The notes under the pieces were generated by a model that worked only from the letters and a program-made list of their open reading frames with translations, was not told the origin of the DNA and ran no database searches. Made by a program: the position numbers and the translations under genes. A DNA stretch of 64,000 nt from Kuafuiihalomonas sp039024635 (GTDB lineage Bacteria; Myxococcota; Kuafuiibacteriia; Kuafuiibacteriales; Kuafuiibacteriaceae): positions 62,001 through 126,000 of the forward strand of contig JBCCQA010000001.1 of the NCBI GenBank assembly GCA_039024635.1, given 5' to 3'. This document shows, one piece after another, positions 32,364 through 39,781 of this stretch (its first letter is position 1; each line of letters opens with the position of its first letter).

Positions 32364-32470
32364 AGGGGCCCGGCGTGGGCGGAGCCCACGCCACCCTCGC
32401 TACGCTCCCTCCGTGAGGCTCGGCTGGCGCCGACCTCCCTCCGCTCGCTGCGCGTAAGGCGGCAGGCCGA
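32364..32470. repeat. Interspersed repeat copy D, with inverted tail
   Basis: This copy starts with GGGGCCCGGCGTGGGC, contains the palindrome at 32372-32392 and one 30-bp unit at 32415-32444, then GCTCGCTGCGCGT. After that the sequence departs and carries GGCCGAAGCGGA, the exact reverse complement of TCCGCTTCGGCC found at this point in copies A and B. It lies immediately after the HDOD stop codon. Confidence 0.85.
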
Positions 32471-32485
32471 AGCGGACTGGGAGAC

Positions 32486-32980
32486 TCAGTTGCAGACTTC
32501 GGCGTCGCTCAGGTTTGCGACCTCGTCGTTATAGACATTGACTGCGTCAAGTAGCTCCGCGCGAGCCTTGAGCTGAAGAGGGGCTCCGGCCAGGCTGACG
32601 GCGAGGCCTCCGCCGAAGAGGCCGATGCCGACGGAACCGGCCGTTCCGATGCCGTTGGACCCGTTGTTGGTCTGATCGACGATGTACATGACGGTACCGG
32701 TCATCGCGAGGACACTCCCCGCGATGACCACCACGGCCGAGGTTGTCTGCCGTTTTCGTGCGCTTTTGGCCAGGGCGCGCGACCGGCTGTCCGCCGGGAA
32801 GATCTCGTCGACCCCTGAGAAGAATGGGTCGACCTGAGCCCGCTGCTCGCATCGGCTCAGCTCCAGACTCATGACGCTGGCGCGGGTGGTGACAAAGCGC
32901 CGATTTTGAGGCACGTAGGACGTGCTGGCGCAGGCCTGCGTCAGCACCAAGAGGCTCACTCCGAAGGCGAGGCATTTCAT
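32486..32980 (-). CDS. Small lipoprotein with one internal membrane-like segment
   Basis: The 164-residue protein from ATG 32980 has a lipoprotein signal peptide (GVSLLVLTQAC, Cys17), a charged stretch with SRCEQRAQVDPFFSGVDEIFPAD, a hydrophobic segment at about 80-100 (TSAVVVIAGSVLAMTGTVMYIV), a Gly-rich second hydrophobic segment and a C-terminal Cys. The family is not recognised. It lies 47 bp downstream of the patatin gene on the same strand and may be co-transcribed with it. A longer in-frame reading begins inside the patatin gene and is not supported. Confidence 0.75.
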   Translation of the reverse strand: MKCLAFGVSLLVLTQACASTSYVPQNRRFVTTRASVMSLELSRCEQRAQVDPFFSGVDEIFPADSRSRALAKSARKRQTTSAVVVIAGSVLAMTGTVMYIVDQTNNGSNGIGTAGSVGIGLFGGGLAVSLAGAPLQLKARAELLDAVNVYNDEVANLSDAEVCN

Positions 32981-33027
32981 GCCTTGGCCTAAGTACGAAT
33001 GGTCCGTCCTCGGAAGAAGAATGCTGC

Positions 33028-34011
33028 TCAGCCCCGCCTCCGTCGCTGCCGGCGCGAGCCTTCCAAGTAAAGTCCCGCGCCCAGCAGACCGGCGCCGACC
33101 ATCCACCACCCGAGGCTGCCGCCGCGGCGCTCTTTCCGGACCAGTGCCGGCGGGTTGGGAACCACCATGCTTCGAAGGGGCCGGGGCCTCGGTCGGCGTC
33201 GATGTTGCTCGGGCACTACGCCTCTTCTGAGCTGCTGGGCGATGGGGCCGATCTGAGCATGAGCCGCCCGGTAGCCCAGGTCCTCGACGTCGGAGACGTG
33301 GCGGGTGTCCAGAGGATCGAAGCGGTGTAGATCCTCGGGCTCCACCACGACGTCGGCCAGGGCGAGGCTGCGCTCGTTGCTTCGACGGCCCACGATTTCC
33401 ATGCCTCGGTTGAAGACCCGCCAGCTGCTGCGACAGCATCCGTCGTCGGCGGTGTAGTGCGGGTTCACGTCGACGGCTATCACCGTCTGGCAGAGGCTCC
33501 TTATCGGCTCCACCGGGACGTTCAGGCTGTAGCCCCCGTCGAAGAGCAGCCGCTCCCCCACGCTCACTGGGGGCCAGAATGGGGCCAGCGCGCAGGAGGC
33601 CTGGAGCGCTGGCAGGCGGGCCCCGCTGAACATGAGAATGGGCTCCCCGGACTGCAGGTCCGTCGCCACGACCCAAACGGGCGGGGTTCCGTCCTCGAGT
33701 TCCCCCGCCAGAAGCTCGGCCCAGTGGCTCGTGAAAGAGCTCGGGTCCAAGAGGGAGGGGCCTGACCAGTTGGTGTACCAGAGGCTCAGTGGCGAGAAAT
33801 CCAGCATGGCCTGCCGCATCTCCTCGTCCTTGAGCCCCATCGACCACATGGTGCCGACCAGCGCGCCAGAGCTCGTTCCGCAGATGATGTCCGGACGGAC
33901 GTCTAGCTCCCTAAGGGCCCGTAGAACCCCGATGTGCGCCGCCCCTCGAACGGCGCCTCCACTCAGGGCGAGACCGAGTCTGTAGTCCAAAGTCGCACGT
34001 TCGGCGGCCAC
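33028..34011 (-). CDS. Patatin-like phospholipase (RssA-like)
   Basis: The 327-residue protein has the patatin catalytic pattern: oxyanion loop LALSGGAVRGAAHIGVLRAL, nucleophile elbow GTSSGAL (Ser in GxSxG) and catalytic Asp in LLFDGGYSLNVPV (DGG). The tail is Arg/Pro-rich and ends with a hydrophobic segment (LGWWMVGAGLLGAGLYL) that may anchor it to the membrane. The predicted activity is acyl hydrolase on phospholipids. The start is GTG 34011. It is divergent from fliD, separated by 116 bases. Confidence 0.92.
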   Translation of the reverse strand: MAAERATLDYRLGLALSGGAVRGAAHIGVLRALRELDVRPDIICGTSSGALVGTMWSMGLKDEEMRQAMLDFSPLSLWYTNWSGPSLLDPSSFTSHWAELLAGELEDGTPPVWVVATDLQSGEPILMFSGARLPALQASCALAPFWPPVSVGERLLFDGGYSLNVPVEPIRSLCQTVIAVDVNPHYTADDGCCRSSWRVFNRGMEIVGRRSNERSLALADVVVEPEDLHRFDPLDTRHVSDVEDLGYRAAHAQIGPIAQQLRRGVVPEQHRRRPRPRPLRSMVVPNPPALVRKERRGGSLGWWMVGAGLLGAGLYLEGSRRQRRRRG

Positions 34012-34091
34012 GACCCGAATGTGACCTGGACCGGGCCGGGACCCAAGTCATGAAGCGTATCTCCAAGCGTTTCAGTTCGAGTCGTTGGACT

Positions 34092-34118
34092 CTTCACGGC
34101 CTCGCGATCGGCCGATGA
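34092..34118 (+). promoter_or_regulatory. Possible FliA -10 element before fliD
   Basis: GCCGATGA, identical to the flgM -10 element, ends nine bases before the fliD ATG. The position expected for the -35 element holds CTTCACGG, a poor match. It would give a near-leaderless transcript. Confidence 0.35.
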
Positions 34119-34127
34119 GCGTTTCGC

Positions 34128-36353
34128 ATGGTCAGCGTAGGTGGACTGGCATCCGGGCTCGACACCCAGGGCATCGTGGCCCAGCTCCTGGAGCTGGAGC
34201 GCCGACCCATTCGGCAGCTCGAGGCCCAAGTCGCAGAACTGACGGCTCAGCAGGGCCGCTACACCGCCCTTCAGCCCAACCTCAATGCCTTGAGAAGCGC
34301 AACGAGCGCCCTCCAGGACCGGACCAGCCTTCTCCGTCCCCAGCTCAACATCCAAGGCTCCGCGGTCTCAGCGACGGTCCAGGACAGCGCCGTGTCCGCT
34401 CGCTACGACCTCACGGTCAGCCAGCTCGCCACAGCCGGTCGCATCGCGTCCCAGGGCGTGGACAGCACGAGCACTCCCATCGCCGTTGGACCCGGCAGCT
34501 TCCAACTTCGAGCGGGCGCCAACGGCGCCCTGGTTTCGGTCAGCGTCGACGCGGCGACCACTCTCAACGACCTCGCCTCGGCCATCAACGCCCAAAATGG
34601 CGAGGTCACGGCGAGCGTCATCAACGACGGTACGGCAGCCAACGCCCAACGCTTGGTCCTCTCCAGCGCCCGGACTGGCCGGGATTTCGACGTCGAGATC
34701 GTCAACAACGACACCACCCTCCAGTTCGACACCAAACTCATCGAAGACGCGGTCGCGGATGACGCCAACGACTCGGCCTATACGGGCACGGTCAGCTCCA
34801 GCGGCACCTACACAGGCTCGGACAGCAAGACCTTCATCGTCGAGATCCTCGCCGGGGGGGTTGCCGGGACGGCGACCTACCGGGTCTCTTCGGACGGCGG
34901 CATCACCTTCGACGACAACGGTGGGGCGGGTTTCACGACCTCGGAGACGGCGACCCCCCTCGGCGCCGTCGGCGAAGGGGTGGATATCGCCTTCACCAAT
35001 TCGGGCAGTCTGACGGCGGGGGACCGCTTCTCGATCGACGTCACCGTGCCGGTGCTGGACGAAGCCAAGGACGCCGTTTTTCGGCTCAACGGTATTCAGC
35101 AGACCCGGTCTTCGAACGACATCGACGATGCGGTCGAAGGACTCAGCTTCTCCCTCCTCTCGACCACCGAGAGTGGGGAGTCCTCGAGCGTCACCGTCTC
35201 CAGAAACGACGGCGCCATCATCACCGCCCTCCAGGAGTACGTGAACGCATACAACGAGGTGGTCTCCGGGATCCGGCAGCAGCAGACCTTCGACCCCGAC
35301 ACGAACACCGCTGGGGCGCTCCTGGGAGACCCCACGGCCAACCGTATCGTCCGCTCTTTGAGGAACGCCATCACCCGACAGGCGGTCGGCGTTGTGTCCG
35401 GTCCTCAACGCCTGATCGACCTGGGCATCTCCTCCAGCACCAACGGGGAGATCAGACTGGACGCCAATCGACTCACGACCCTGCTCGAAGAAGACCGCGA
35501 AGGCGTCCTCGACCTACTCGCCTCTTCCGGCACCGCCTCGGTGCCTTCCTTGGGGATCGAGTCCCAAAGTGGGGTCGGTGCCGGCGTGTATGGCGTTTCG
35601 GTGAGCACCGTCCCCGAACGGGCCTCCGTGAGCGCATCGGGTGTGCTCGGTACCCTCAGCGCAGACGAGACCCTCAGCTTTAGTCTCAGCTCCGATCAGA
35701 CCGACGATACGCCGAGTTCTCGCGACTTCACGGTCTCCTTGAGCGCCGGCGACACGGCGGCCCAGGTCTTGGCCGAGATCAACTCCGCCTTTGCAACCCA
35801 GGGCGTCGCCTTCGAGGCCGTCCTTGATGGCGCAGGTCAACTGGAGCTGCGAGCGACGGAGTTCGGCGCCGACTTCCAGATCACCGTGAGCTCAGACGTC
35901 GCCGCCGGTGTCGGCAGCACGCAGATCGGGACGACCGAGCTGGTCGACGCAGGAGTGGACATCGCCGGCCTCATCAGTGGTCGACAGGCGATCGGCGTCG
36001 GCAACACGTTGACCGGGACCGGGGACCTCGCCGACCTTGTCTTGAGCTACTCGGGGAGCGACACCGGGAACATCGGGATCATCACCATCACCGAAGGCCT
36101 CGGCAGCCTCCTGGCGGATACGGTCGAGGGACTGGTAACGGGTAGCGAAAGCGTTCTGGCGACCCGAAACCAAGGGCTTCAGAGCCGCATCGACAGACTC
36201 AACGAACAGATCTTGGCCAAGAACGAGCAGGTGGCCCGGAACCAGGCGCGACTGGAGCGGGAGTTCGCCAACCTCGAGGTCACCTTGGCCCAGCTTCAGT
36301 CGCAAGGGAACTTCGTGACGAACCAGCTCGCCCTCATCGCCCCTCAGAGCTGA
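34128..36353 (+). CDS. fliD: FliD flagellar filament cap protein, enlarged
   Basis: The 741-residue protein begins with the FliD N-terminus VGGLASGLDTQGIVAQLLELERRPI and ends with a coiled-coil region (NQGLQSRIDRLNEQILAKNEQVARNQARLEREFANLEVTLAQLQSQGNFVTNQLA). It caps the filament and folds incoming flagellin. It is much longer than typical FliD (about 450-550); the extra length is in Ser/Thr/Gly-rich beta segments around residues 200-310 and 470-620, which should be surface-exposed. fliS follows 20 bases downstream. No clear Shine-Dalgarno sequence precedes the ATG. Confidence 0.95.
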   Translation: MVSVGGLASGLDTQGIVAQLLELERRPIRQLEAQVAELTAQQGRYTALQPNLNALRSATSALQDRTSLLRPQLNIQGSAVSATVQDSAVSARYDLTVSQLATAGRIASQGVDSTSTPIAVGPGSFQLRAGANGALVSVSVDAATTLNDLASAINAQNGEVTASVINDGTAANAQRLVLSSARTGRDFDVEIVNNDTTLQFDTKLIEDAVADDANDSAYTGTVSSSGTYTGSDSKTFIVEILAGGVAGTATYRVSSDGGITFDDNGGAGFTTSETATPLGAVGEGVDIAFTNSGSLTAGDRFSIDVTVPVLDEAKDAVFRLNGIQQTRSSNDIDDAVEGLSFSLLSTTESGESSSVTVSRNDGAIITALQEYVNAYNEVVSGIRQQQTFDPDTNTAGALLGDPTANRIVRSLRNAITRQAVGVVSGPQRLIDLGISSSTNGEIRLDANRLTTLLEEDREGVLDLLASSGTASVPSLGIESQSGVGAGVYGVSVSTVPERASVSASGVLGTLSADETLSFSLSSDQTDDTPSSRDFTVSLSAGDTAAQVLAEINSAFATQGVAFEAVLDGAGQLELRATEFGADFQITVSSDVAAGVGSTQIGTTELVDAGVDIAGLISGRQAIGVGNTLTGTGDLADLVLSYSGSDTGNIGIITITEGLGSLLADTVEGLVTGSESVLATRNQGLQSRIDRLNEQILAKNEQVARNQARLEREFANLEVTLAQLQSQGNFVTNQLALIAPQS

Positions 36354-36373
36354 GCCCGACCGCAGGAAGCTTC

Positions 36374-36799
36374 ATGTACCCCAGCAAGTCCGCCTACACG
36401 AGCAGCCAGGTCGAAGGCTACTCACCCGAACGCCTCGTCTTGGCCATGTTCGACGCTGCCCTTCGCAACCTAGGTTGGGCTTCGGATGCGCTGGAGCGCG
36501 GGGATCTCTCTCGAAAGGGCACGAATATCTCCAAGACCTTGGCCATCGTCAACGAGCTCCAGGCTTCGCTCAACAAGGAGGCCGGCGGCGAACTTGCTGA
36601 ACGTCTCGACGGCCTCTACGTCTACGTCAGCGGCCGCTTGGTCGAGGCCAACGTCGAGAATGACGCCGAGAAGATTGCCGAAGTTCGAGGCCTGCTCCAG
36701 ACGGTTCGAGACGGATGGGCCGAAATGTTGGAAGAGACTGGTCCCCCGGCGGCCCAAGGCTCAGCAGCCTCGGCTCAGGCCGGCAAGATCTACGTCTGA
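36374..36799 (+). CDS. fliS: FliS flagellin export chaperone
   Basis: The 141-residue helical protein has the FliS signature: YTSSQVEGYSPERLVLAMFDAALRNLGWASDAL, followed by LAIVNELQASLNKEAGGELAERLDGLYVYVSGRLVEANVEND. FliS binds the C-terminus of flagellin, prevents early polymerisation and delivers it to FlhA. It is directly behind fliD in the usual order. AGGAAGCTTC precedes the ATG. Confidence 0.96.
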   Translation: MYPSKSAYTSSQVEGYSPERLVLAMFDAALRNLGWASDALERGDLSRKGTNISKTLAIVNELQASLNKEAGGELAERLDGLYVYVSGRLVEANVENDAEKIAEVRGLLQTVRDGWAEMLEETGPPAAQGSAASAQAGKIYV

Positions 36800-36814
36800 G
36801 TCCTCGCCCGCCCC

Positions 36815-38017
36815 TCAGAGCGTGCGTCGAGGAGGAAACACGGCGCTGGCCAACAAGAGCCCCGAAACGATCCCGGCCGTGATGGTGGCCATCTGCACCG
36901 CCCCTCCCAGTCCTGCCAGCGGGTCCTGATCGAAGAAGGACAAGAAGCTCCGGTAGCCGACACTCCCCGGAACCAAGAGCAAGATCCCAGGCAGCAACAC
37001 GATGCTGGCCGGCGCCTTTCGGAAGCGGGCGAAGGCGTTCCCGAGCACGCAAACCAGAAAGGCCGAGAGGAAGCCCGCCAGTTCGGGGCCTAGAGGTTCG
37101 GCCGACCAGCGTGCGCTCCAAAAGGCGAGGTGTACGGCCCCCGCGACCCAACCCGTGAAGCCCAAGGGCACGCGGAACAGGACGACGAGCCCCACGCTGG
37201 TGGCGAGCAAGCAGGGGTGGACCACCCAAGCCGGAAGAGGGAGCGCTTGCTCGGCCTCGACACCGGGACCCAGCAGGCCGACCAGCTTGGACCCGAGGGC
37301 GGTTCCGAAGGTCAGCTGACCCAAGGCCATGAGGGCCGCCGTCAGCCGGGCCGAGCCCGAGGCCAGATTTCGGGTCGCCAGCTCCGACATGGCTACTGTC
37401 AGGGTCATGCCGGGCAGCAGGACGATCAGGCCTGCGATGATGGCCACCGAGGCCCGGTCGACCCATCCCAGCCAGCCCAACAGGCTGCCAAGCGCGGTCA
37501 CCGAGAAGGCTGCGACGAGCTCGAACATGCGTCCCCCGGTCGGGCTTCGGGTGAGCGACAGCGCTAAGGTACCGGTTAGGGCGCCCAGACCACCGGCCAC
37601 CAGCATCTGCAGTCCGTCGCCCCCCAAGAAGCGAGCCACCGAGGCCGAGATGACGACGAAAGTCAGGACGTCCAGTCCCCCCGAACGACGGCTCGGCTTC
37701 TCGAGACGCTCCAAGGCTTCCTCCGCCGCGTCCAGGCCCGCCTCCGAAGGCTCCAGATGGGTGGCCAAACGGTCTAGCGCCCACATGCGCTCGAGGTCGA
37801 CCTCCCCTCCTGCCTGAATACGGAGCATGCGAACCGATTGACGACCCAACGGGCCAAAGGCGCAAAAGAGCGAGGTCGGGGTGCTGAAGAAAGAGGCCTG
37901 CAGGGTGAGCCGGGTCGAGGCCTCTTGCAGAGTGTCCTCCAAGCGATGGGCGGGAGTCTGAAGGTTTTGGAGGGCGCGGCCGATTCGCAGCACCAGCTCG
38001 ATCGCGCGCTCGTTCAC
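36815..38017 (-). CDS. ThrE-family threonine/serine exporter-like membrane protein
   Basis: The 400-residue protein from GTG 38017 has the ThrE architecture: an N-terminal cytoplasmic domain (ERAIELVLRIGRALQNLQTPAHRLEDTL, then FFSTPTSLFCAFGP) and about ten membrane helices in the C-terminal two thirds, with IIAGLIVLLPGMTLTVAMSELATRNLASG and, near the end, IVLLPGILLLVPGSVGYRSF. The family exports threonine and serine in actinobacteria; the substrate here is not shown. Its start overlaps the queG stop (GTGA). It converges with fliS. Confidence 0.9.
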   Translation of the reverse strand: MNERAIELVLRIGRALQNLQTPAHRLEDTLQEASTRLTLQASFFSTPTSLFCAFGPLGRQSVRMLRIQAGGEVDLERMWALDRLATHLEPSEAGLDAAEEALERLEKPSRRSGGLDVLTFVVISASVARFLGGDGLQMLVAGGLGALTGTLALSLTRSPTGGRMFELVAAFSVTALGSLLGWLGWVDRASVAIIAGLIVLLPGMTLTVAMSELATRNLASGSARLTAALMALGQLTFGTALGSKLVGLLGPGVEAEQALPLPAWVVHPCLLATSVGLVVLFRVPLGFTGWVAGAVHLAFWSARWSAEPLGPELAGFLSAFLVCVLGNAFARFRKAPASIVLLPGILLLVPGSVGYRSFLSFFDQDPLAGLGGAVQMATITAGIVSGLLLASAVFPPRRTL

Positions 38018-38907
38018 CGGAGGATACGGAGCGCGTTTCGTCGGAGAGCCGACGCGCCGGTGCGCTGGAGCGCCGTACCTCGAATCAGGGCCTCCAGTCT
38101 CTCGGGGTCCTGTACGCAGGCTTGGATCGTGGGCCAAGACAGCTCGCTTTGGGCCTCGAGTTCGGGATCGGCCTCGACCCCGAACTTGTTCCAAGGGCAG
38201 ACCTCCTGACAAACGTCGCAGCCTGCCAACCATCCGTGCAGCTCGGGGAGCGCCTCCACCCCTCGCGTTCTCTCTTCCACGTTCCAGGTGGTGATGCATC
38301 GGCGAGCGTCGAGCTCTCTCGGGCCAACGAAGGCCTGGGTAGGGCACGCGTCCAAGCATCGAGTACAGCTGCCGCAGCGATCGGGCATGGGCTCGTCGGC
38401 TTCGAAGCCCACGTCGGTGATCAACGTTCCGAGGAAACTATAGGTTCCAAGACGAGGACTGATGGCCATGCAGGACTTACCGATCCAGGCGATGCCGGCT
38501 CGAGCTGCCCAGGCCCGCTCCAAGACGGGAGATGTATCCACGCTGGGCTTGACGGCGGCCTCCGGGAAGGCCTCGAGGATGGACTTCCGCAGCTTCCTCA
38601 GCCGCTTTCGCAACACCTTGTGGTAGTCCCGCGCGGTCACATATCGGCTGACTTTCAGCGGGCCTCGAGGCGGTGCCTCTCGACGATAGCTCATGGCGAG
38701 GGCGACGACGCTCCGTGCCCCAGGGACCACGCGTTCGACATCCTCTCGTTCCGCGACGTTGCGCGCCATGTAGTCCATGGGCCCGTGACGCTCTCGGGCC
38801 AGCCAGTCCCGAAGCCGGCCCTCTGGGTCCGCCGGGCCGGCGCGCGCGATGCCGCAGGCGTCGAAGCCGAGCTCGGCGGCACGGGCTTTGAGGGCGCGAG
38901 CGTCCAC
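38014..38907 (-). CDS. queG: Epoxyqueuosine reductase QueG
   Basis: The 297-residue protein has the QueG pattern: ARAAELGFDACGIARAGP, GPMDYMARNVAEREDVERVVPGARSVV, RYVTARDYHKVLRKRL, the catalytic region DTSPVLERAWAARAGIAWIGKS, and two ferredoxin clusters CGSCTRCLDACPT and CDVCQEVCPWN. It reduces epoxyqueuosine to queuosine in tRNA using cobalamin and two 4Fe-4S clusters. It is shorter than the approximately 380-residue enzymes because the C-terminal HEAT-like extension is missing, as in a subset of QueG proteins. The start is GTG 38907. Confidence 0.94.
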   Translation of the reverse strand: MDARALKARAAELGFDACGIARAGPADPEGRLRDWLARERHGPMDYMARNVAEREDVERVVPGARSVVALAMSYRREAPPRGPLKVSRYVTARDYHKVLRKRLRKLRKSILEAFPEAAVKPSVDTSPVLERAWAARAGIAWIGKSCMAISPRLGTYSFLGTLITDVGFEADEPMPDRCGSCTRCLDACPTQAFVGPRELDARRCITTWNVEERTRGVEALPELHGWLAGCDVCQEVCPWNKFGVEADPELEAQSELSWPTIQACVQDPERLEALIRGTALQRTGASALRRNALRILR

Positions 38908-38959
38908 TCAGGCCACGTTGGCCTTTGCCCGGGCCGGGAGCAAGGCTAGTGACCGTACT

Positions 38960-39781
38960 ATGGACGTTCAGACCGAGGACGGGCTTCGCCTCCACGTGAT
39001 CCGCAGTGAGGCTGAGGATCCGCAGGGGGAGGTGCTTCTCGTCCACGGCTACGGCGAGCACTCCGGACGATACGCCGAGGTGGCCGAAAGCTGGACTCGG
39101 CGGGGCCTGTCCGTAACCGCCTTCGACCTGCGGGGGCACGGTCGGAGCGAGGGGCCGCGGGGACACGTCGACCGTTTCGAAGACTACCATCGGGACCTGG
39201 ACGCGGTCTCGGACTTCGTGCGGACCCAGTCGGAGCACCGCCCATTCCTATTCGGTCATTCGATGGGGGGCCTCCTGTCCCTCCACTTTCTCGTCCAGCG
39301 AGGCGTCGAGGCGTGGCGCGGGCTGGCCCTGTCTTCGCCCTACGTCGGCTTGGAGCTCGAGGTCCCGGCTTGGAAGGTCGCCATGGGTCGAGTCCTGAAC
39401 CACGTCACTCCGAGCCTGGGACTGGCCACTGACTTGAAGGGAGCGCAGGTGGCCTCGGACCCCGAGATAGCCGCCCGCTACGACATCGACCCGCTCAACA
39501 ACAAGAAGGCCACGGTGCGCTGGTTCCAGGAGAGCCAGCGGGCGATGGAGGAGGTCTTCGCGGGCGCATCAGAGCTCGATATCCAGACCCTCTTGCTCTT
39601 CGCAGGGGGCGACGTCGTGGCGAGCCCAGCCGCAAGTCGAAGGCTGGCCCAAGCCTTACCCTCGGTCGAGGCCGAGGAGCTGGCGGGACTCCAGCACGAG
39701 ATCCTGAACGAGCCGAAGCCGACCCGAGAGGGACTGATCGAACGCTACGCGGACTGGTTCCTGGCCCGAGTCGCGTCGTGA
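38960..39781 (+). CDS. Alpha/beta hydrolase, monoacylglycerol lipase-like
   Basis: The 273-residue protein from ATG 38960 has the Hydrolase_4 / lysophospholipase pattern: VLLVHGYGEHSGRYAEVAESWTRRG, AFDLRGHGRSEGPRGHVDRFEDYHRDLDA, nucleophile elbow FGHSMGGLLS, an acid in LLLFAGGDVVASP and the His in LAGLQHEILNE. Substrates are likely lipid esters, such as monoacylglycerol. The stop overlaps the mutS GTG, which suggests one transcription unit. Confidence 0.92.
   Translation: MDVQTEDGLRLHVIRSEAEDPQGEVLLVHGYGEHSGRYAEVAESWTRRGLSVTAFDLRGHGRSEGPRGHVDRFEDYHRDLDAVSDFVRTQSEHRPFLFGHSMGGLLSLHFLVQRGVEAWRGLALSSPYVGLELEVPAWKVAMGRVLNHVTPSLGLATDLKGAQVASDPEIAARYDIDPLNNKKATVRWFQESQRAMEEVFAGASELDIQTLLLFAGGDVVASPAASRRLAQALPSVEAEELAGLQHEILNEPKPTREGLIERYADWFLARVAS

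Noticed and set aside
32981..33847. Upstream extension of the small lipoprotein reading frame
   Set aside because: It runs through the patatin gene in another frame; the signal peptide starts at ATG 32980.
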